A DNA stretch of 26,444 bases from Clostridiales bacterium (lineage in GTDB: Bacteria > Bacillota > Clostridia > Lachnospirales > WRAX01), in NCBI GenBank assembly GCA_031271375.1, contig JAISVU010000193.1:1-26444 (forward strand), read 5' to 3'. Position 1 is the first letter of the stretch; each line of letters opens with the position of its first letter. The translations under genes and the position numbers were made by a program. The notes beneath the pieces are model-generated. The model was not told the origin of the DNA, searched no databases, and worked only from the letters and a program-made list of their open reading frames with translations. Of the stretch, positions 24,016-26,444 are shown piece after piece.

Positions 24016-25956
24016 ATGAGGTCGTCGTTCTTTGAGCTGCATGTGGCCGTAACGGGGATAATGACGTCCAGGGCGGCCCTGGAAACCGTGTCGCACAACA
24101 CCGCCAACGCCGCCACCAAAGGATATTCGCGCCAGATAGCCAACATAAGGGCCACTACGCCGCTGTCGCTCTACAGCGGGCGCGGCATGGTGGGGACGGG
24201 TTCCGAGGTGTACTCGGTCACCCAGGTGCGCGACGTCTATCTGGACAGGAAATACTGGAACACCTCGGCCACGCTGGGCGAGTATTCCACAAAGCGCACG
24301 CAGCTGCGCCTTAACGAAACCATCTTGCAGGAAATGGAAGGCACCGGGCTTACGACGCAGTTCAACCGCTTCTTCAACGTTATGCAGGACCTGGTGACGA
24401 ACTCCGGGGACGTGACGTTCCGCACGAACGTCGTAATGCAGGCGGATTCGCTGACCGCGTTCTTCAAAGACACCTACGACGCGTTCCTTAAACAGCAGAG
24501 CGACATCAACGACGAAGTCCGCGCGATGGTAAGCATAATCAACAGCATAGGGGTTCAAATCCATACCCTTAACGAGAAGATACGCATAAGCGAGGCCGTG
24601 GGCGACCATGCCAACGACCTGAGGGATCAGCGGGCCCTTCTTGTCGACGAGCTGTCCAAATACGTGAACGTGGACGCCTACGAGGAAGACAAGGGCTTTG
24701 CCGACAAACGCTATTATGTTAAGATAAACGGGCAGGATTTCGTGATGAACAACAACCTGCGCCAGCTCTACTGCGCCGAGCGCAGGCTGGAGCCCGGCGC
24801 CGCGAACTCCGCCGACCACGCCTACCGCAACGCCGACGACAAGGACGGGCTGTTCGACATATTCTGGGGCGACCCGAACGGCGGGCATATCTGGGGCGAT
24901 ACGGTGTTCGACATCTACAGCCCCACGCTCACCGGCGAGCTGAAGGGCCTTATCGACGTCAGGGACGGCAACGGCGCGCAGTTCGCGAAGCTCACCGGCG
25001 ATAACATCTTATATCAAACCAACGCCGCCGGGGCAAGGACGCTTAGGATTAACAAGAACCTTATCGTCCCGCCGGATCTCGCCTCATCCGGGTACATGAC
25101 CGTGCGCAACGGCAACGGGGAGCTGTCCGAGGTTCAATACGCCAGCTGGAGCATGGACGATCAAGGCACCCCTAACGACCATGCAGACGACGAGGTAGTC
25201 TTCGTGCTGGCCGGGAAACCGGCCGACCTGGACAGGAAGCTGGCGAACGTCGCTGGCAACGCCGAAGCCTACGTCCATATCGGCCCCACCAGCGAGTACA
25301 AGGGCATACCCTATTACCTGAGCCGCCTGAACAACCTTGTGAGAACCTTCGCCTCCTCAATGAATTTCGGCGAGGATACGGACGGCAGCGCGCTCAACGG
25401 CGTCATAGGCCATGTGGACGGCTACAACCTTAAAGGCGAGCACGGGGACGACCCGGGCGAGCCGACGCTGTTCTTCACCTACATGCGGCCCGACGGAACC
25501 TATGTGCACGCCTATGACCACGCGCCGGGAAGCTGGGATTATTTAAACATCAAAGGCAACAACTTCGTCCTCAACGATATAATCCTTGACGACCCCGACA
25601 TGATGAACGCCGCCGAGTACGAGACGGCGGGCGTCGACGATAACCGCGTCATCCTCTCTATGCTGCGGATAAACCAGGACAACAAGCTCTTCAAAGAGGG
25701 GCGGCTGCAGGATTTCATCATCGGAATGACGACGGAGCTGGGCATAGACGTTAAAGAGGCGACGAACTTCGAGCTCAACTACAATTCCCTCACCGTCCAA
25801 ACGGATAACCACCGCATGTCCGTGTCCGGCGTGGACATTAACGAGGAAATGACCAACATGATGCGCTTTAACCAGCAGTTCGTGGCCGCCTCCCGGCTCA
25901 TCAACGTCATCGACGACATCTACAGCACGCTGGTTAATAGGCTGGGGGTGCTGTAA
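24016..25956 (+). CDS. flgK: Flagellar hook-associated protein FlgK (second copy)
   Basis: 646 aa, starting 1 bp after the first flgK. The N-terminus reads SSFFELHVAVTGIMTSRAAL, then HNTANAATKGYSRQ, and the C-terminus NEEMTNMMRFNQQFVAASRLINVIDDIYSTLV; both are complete D0 regions, so it is not a truncated duplicate. The two copies are alike at the ends and differ in the middle. Here a stretch of about 115 residues (about 317-432) is inserted after LKGLIDVRD, containing TLRINKNLIVPP and YMTVRNGNGELSEVQYASWS. It has one Cys. It may occupy the second junction ring in the place where FlgL usually sits, or form a mixed ring; flgL is not seen before the window ends. Calling it FlgK rather than FlgL rests on length and the SRQ motif. 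Confidence 0.88.
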   Translation: MRSSFFELHVAVTGIMTSRAALETVSHNTANAATKGYSRQIANIRATTPLSLYSGRGMVGTGSEVYSVTQVRDVYLDRKYWNTSATLGEYSTKRTQLRLNETILQEMEGTGLTTQFNRFFNVMQDLVTNSGDVTFRTNVVMQADSLTAFFKDTYDAFLKQQSDINDEVRAMVSIINSIGVQIHTLNEKIRISEAVGDHANDLRDQRALLVDELSKYVNVDAYEEDKGFADKRYYVKINGQDFVMNNNLRQLYCAERRLEPGAANSADHAYRNADDKDGLFDIFWGDPNGGHIWGDTVFDIYSPTLTGELKGLIDVRDGNGAQFAKLTGDNILYQTNAAGARTLRINKNLIVPPDLASSGYMTVRNGNGELSEVQYASWSMDDQGTPNDHADDEVVFVLAGKPADLDRKLANVAGNAEAYVHIGPTSEYKGIPYYLSRLNNLVRTFASSMNFGEDTDGSALNGVIGHVDGYNLKGEHGDDPGEPTLFFTYMRPDGTYVHAYDHAPGSWDYLNIKGNNFVLNDIILDDPDMMNAAEYETAGVDDNRVILSMLRINQDNKLFKEGRLQDFIIGMTTELGIDVKEATNFELNYNSLTVQTDNHRMSVSGVDINEEMTNMMRFNQQFVAASRLINVIDDIYSTLVNRLGVL

Positions 25957-26444
25957 GGGCGGCCGCTGGAGCCTGGAACCTGGAACCTGGAGCCTGGAAC
26001 CTGGATGGTTACTTGTAAAAAAGGCGGCGGCTGGTTTTCGTAGGGGCGAACTGTGTTTGCCCACTGTGTTGGCCCGCCTTACGGCGGCTTGGCGAAATTT
26101 CGTAGGGGCGATTATTAATCGCCCGCTGTCCGTAGGGGCGGCGTCATGCCGCCTGCTAGAGCCTGGAACCTGGAACCTGGAGCCTGGAAGGTTACTTGTA
26201 ACTATGGCGGCGGCTGGTTGTCGTAGGGGCGCTTATTATTCGCCCGCTGGAATCTGGAGCCTGGAGCCTGGAACCTGGATGGTTACTTGTAAAAAAGGCG
26301 GCGGCCGGTTTTCGTAGGGGCGATTATTAATCGCCTGCTGTCCGTAGGGGCGGCGTCATGCCGCCCGCTAGAGCCTGGAGCCTGGAACCTGGATGGTTAC
26401 TTGTAAAAAAGGCGGCGGCTGGTTTTCGTAGGGGCGATTATTAA
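25957..26444. repeat. Repeat block after flgK, running off the window
   Basis: No credible gene. It starts with a CTGGARC heptamer array (25966-26005, 5.7 copies). A composite unit (heptamers, GGTTACTTGTAA, GGCGGCGG, GGTTTTCGTAGGGGCG, dyad) recurs with GGTTACTTGTAA near 26007, 26190, 26281 and 26395. Dyads are at 26039-26062, 26101-26124, 26131-26154, 26222-26245, 26313-26336, 26343-26366 and, cut by the edge, 26427-26444. The dyad pair at 26101/26131 is repeated at 26313/26343 with the same 30-bp offset, a 212-bp duplication. Confidence 0.85.

Noticed and set aside
26057..26317. Reading frame of 86 residues after flgK
   Set aside because: Its words (LEPGTWNLEPG) are translated heptamer repeats.
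25957..26444. CRISPR array in the right-hand repeat block
   Set aside because: Intervals are irregular (183, 91, 114 bp), the material between repeats is itself repeated, and the units are modular hairpins.

Overview
The window looks like chromosomal DNA of a flagellated, Gram-positive-type anaerobe, most likely an uncultured member of the Clostridia. The reasons are a flgM-flgN-flgK-flgK cluster behind a sigma-28-type promoter, strong AGGAGG-like ribosome binding sites with frequent TTG/GTG starts, a SecG, a membrane-anchored GH18 with SH3 and copper-amine-oxidase-like modules, and giant secreted fibronectin-III proteins with S-layer-homology-like ends. Most genes are G+C-rich; a two-gene block at 1386-2839 is visibly more A+T-rich. 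The lineage is inferred, because no rRNA or marker gene is present.

Layout. 2-1141 (+): 3' part of a gene for a protein with four repeated domains, followed by a clear intrinsic terminator. 1222-2839 (+): a compact module of three identical-spaced palindromes, a promoter whose -35 box lies inside the third palindrome, a SatD-family protein (class III cyclase-like domain plus HTH), and a translationally coupled polytopic membrane protein (DUF3307). 2840-3102: junction between converging genes, filled by a 172-bp inverted-repeat element. 9747-3103 (-): a co-directional series TPR protein, GH18 hydrolase, ABC ATPase, ABC permease, TVP38/VTT protein, SecG, DJ-1/PfpI protein, with an internal promoter before secG. 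A second copy of the inverted-repeat element sits exactly between the TPR and GH18 genes and appears to have duplicated the TPR gene's last codons. 9875-20566 (+): two giant secreted surface proteins (1853 and 1496 aa) of similar architecture, separated by a repeat-filled gap and a small DUF1902 (HicB-like) gene. 20567-21290: 0.7 kb of dispersed and tandem repeats. 21315-25956 (+): flgM, flgN and two adjacent, divergent flgK genes. 25957-26444: more of the same repeats, running off the right edge.

How the parts may work together. The right half concerns the cell surface: exported fibre-like proteins with wall-anchoring-type ends, then the sigma-28/FlgM checkpoint, the FlgN chaperone and its FlgK clients. 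The left half contains membrane and envelope housekeeping genes plus the SatD/DUF3307 pair. The best candidate for an under-described system is that pair with its palindrome array: it looks like a self-regulated nucleotide-sensing-like switch tied to a membrane protein. The second notable signal is a modular intergenic repeat system built around a 19-nt dyad whose arms change in a compensatory way while the hairpin is kept.
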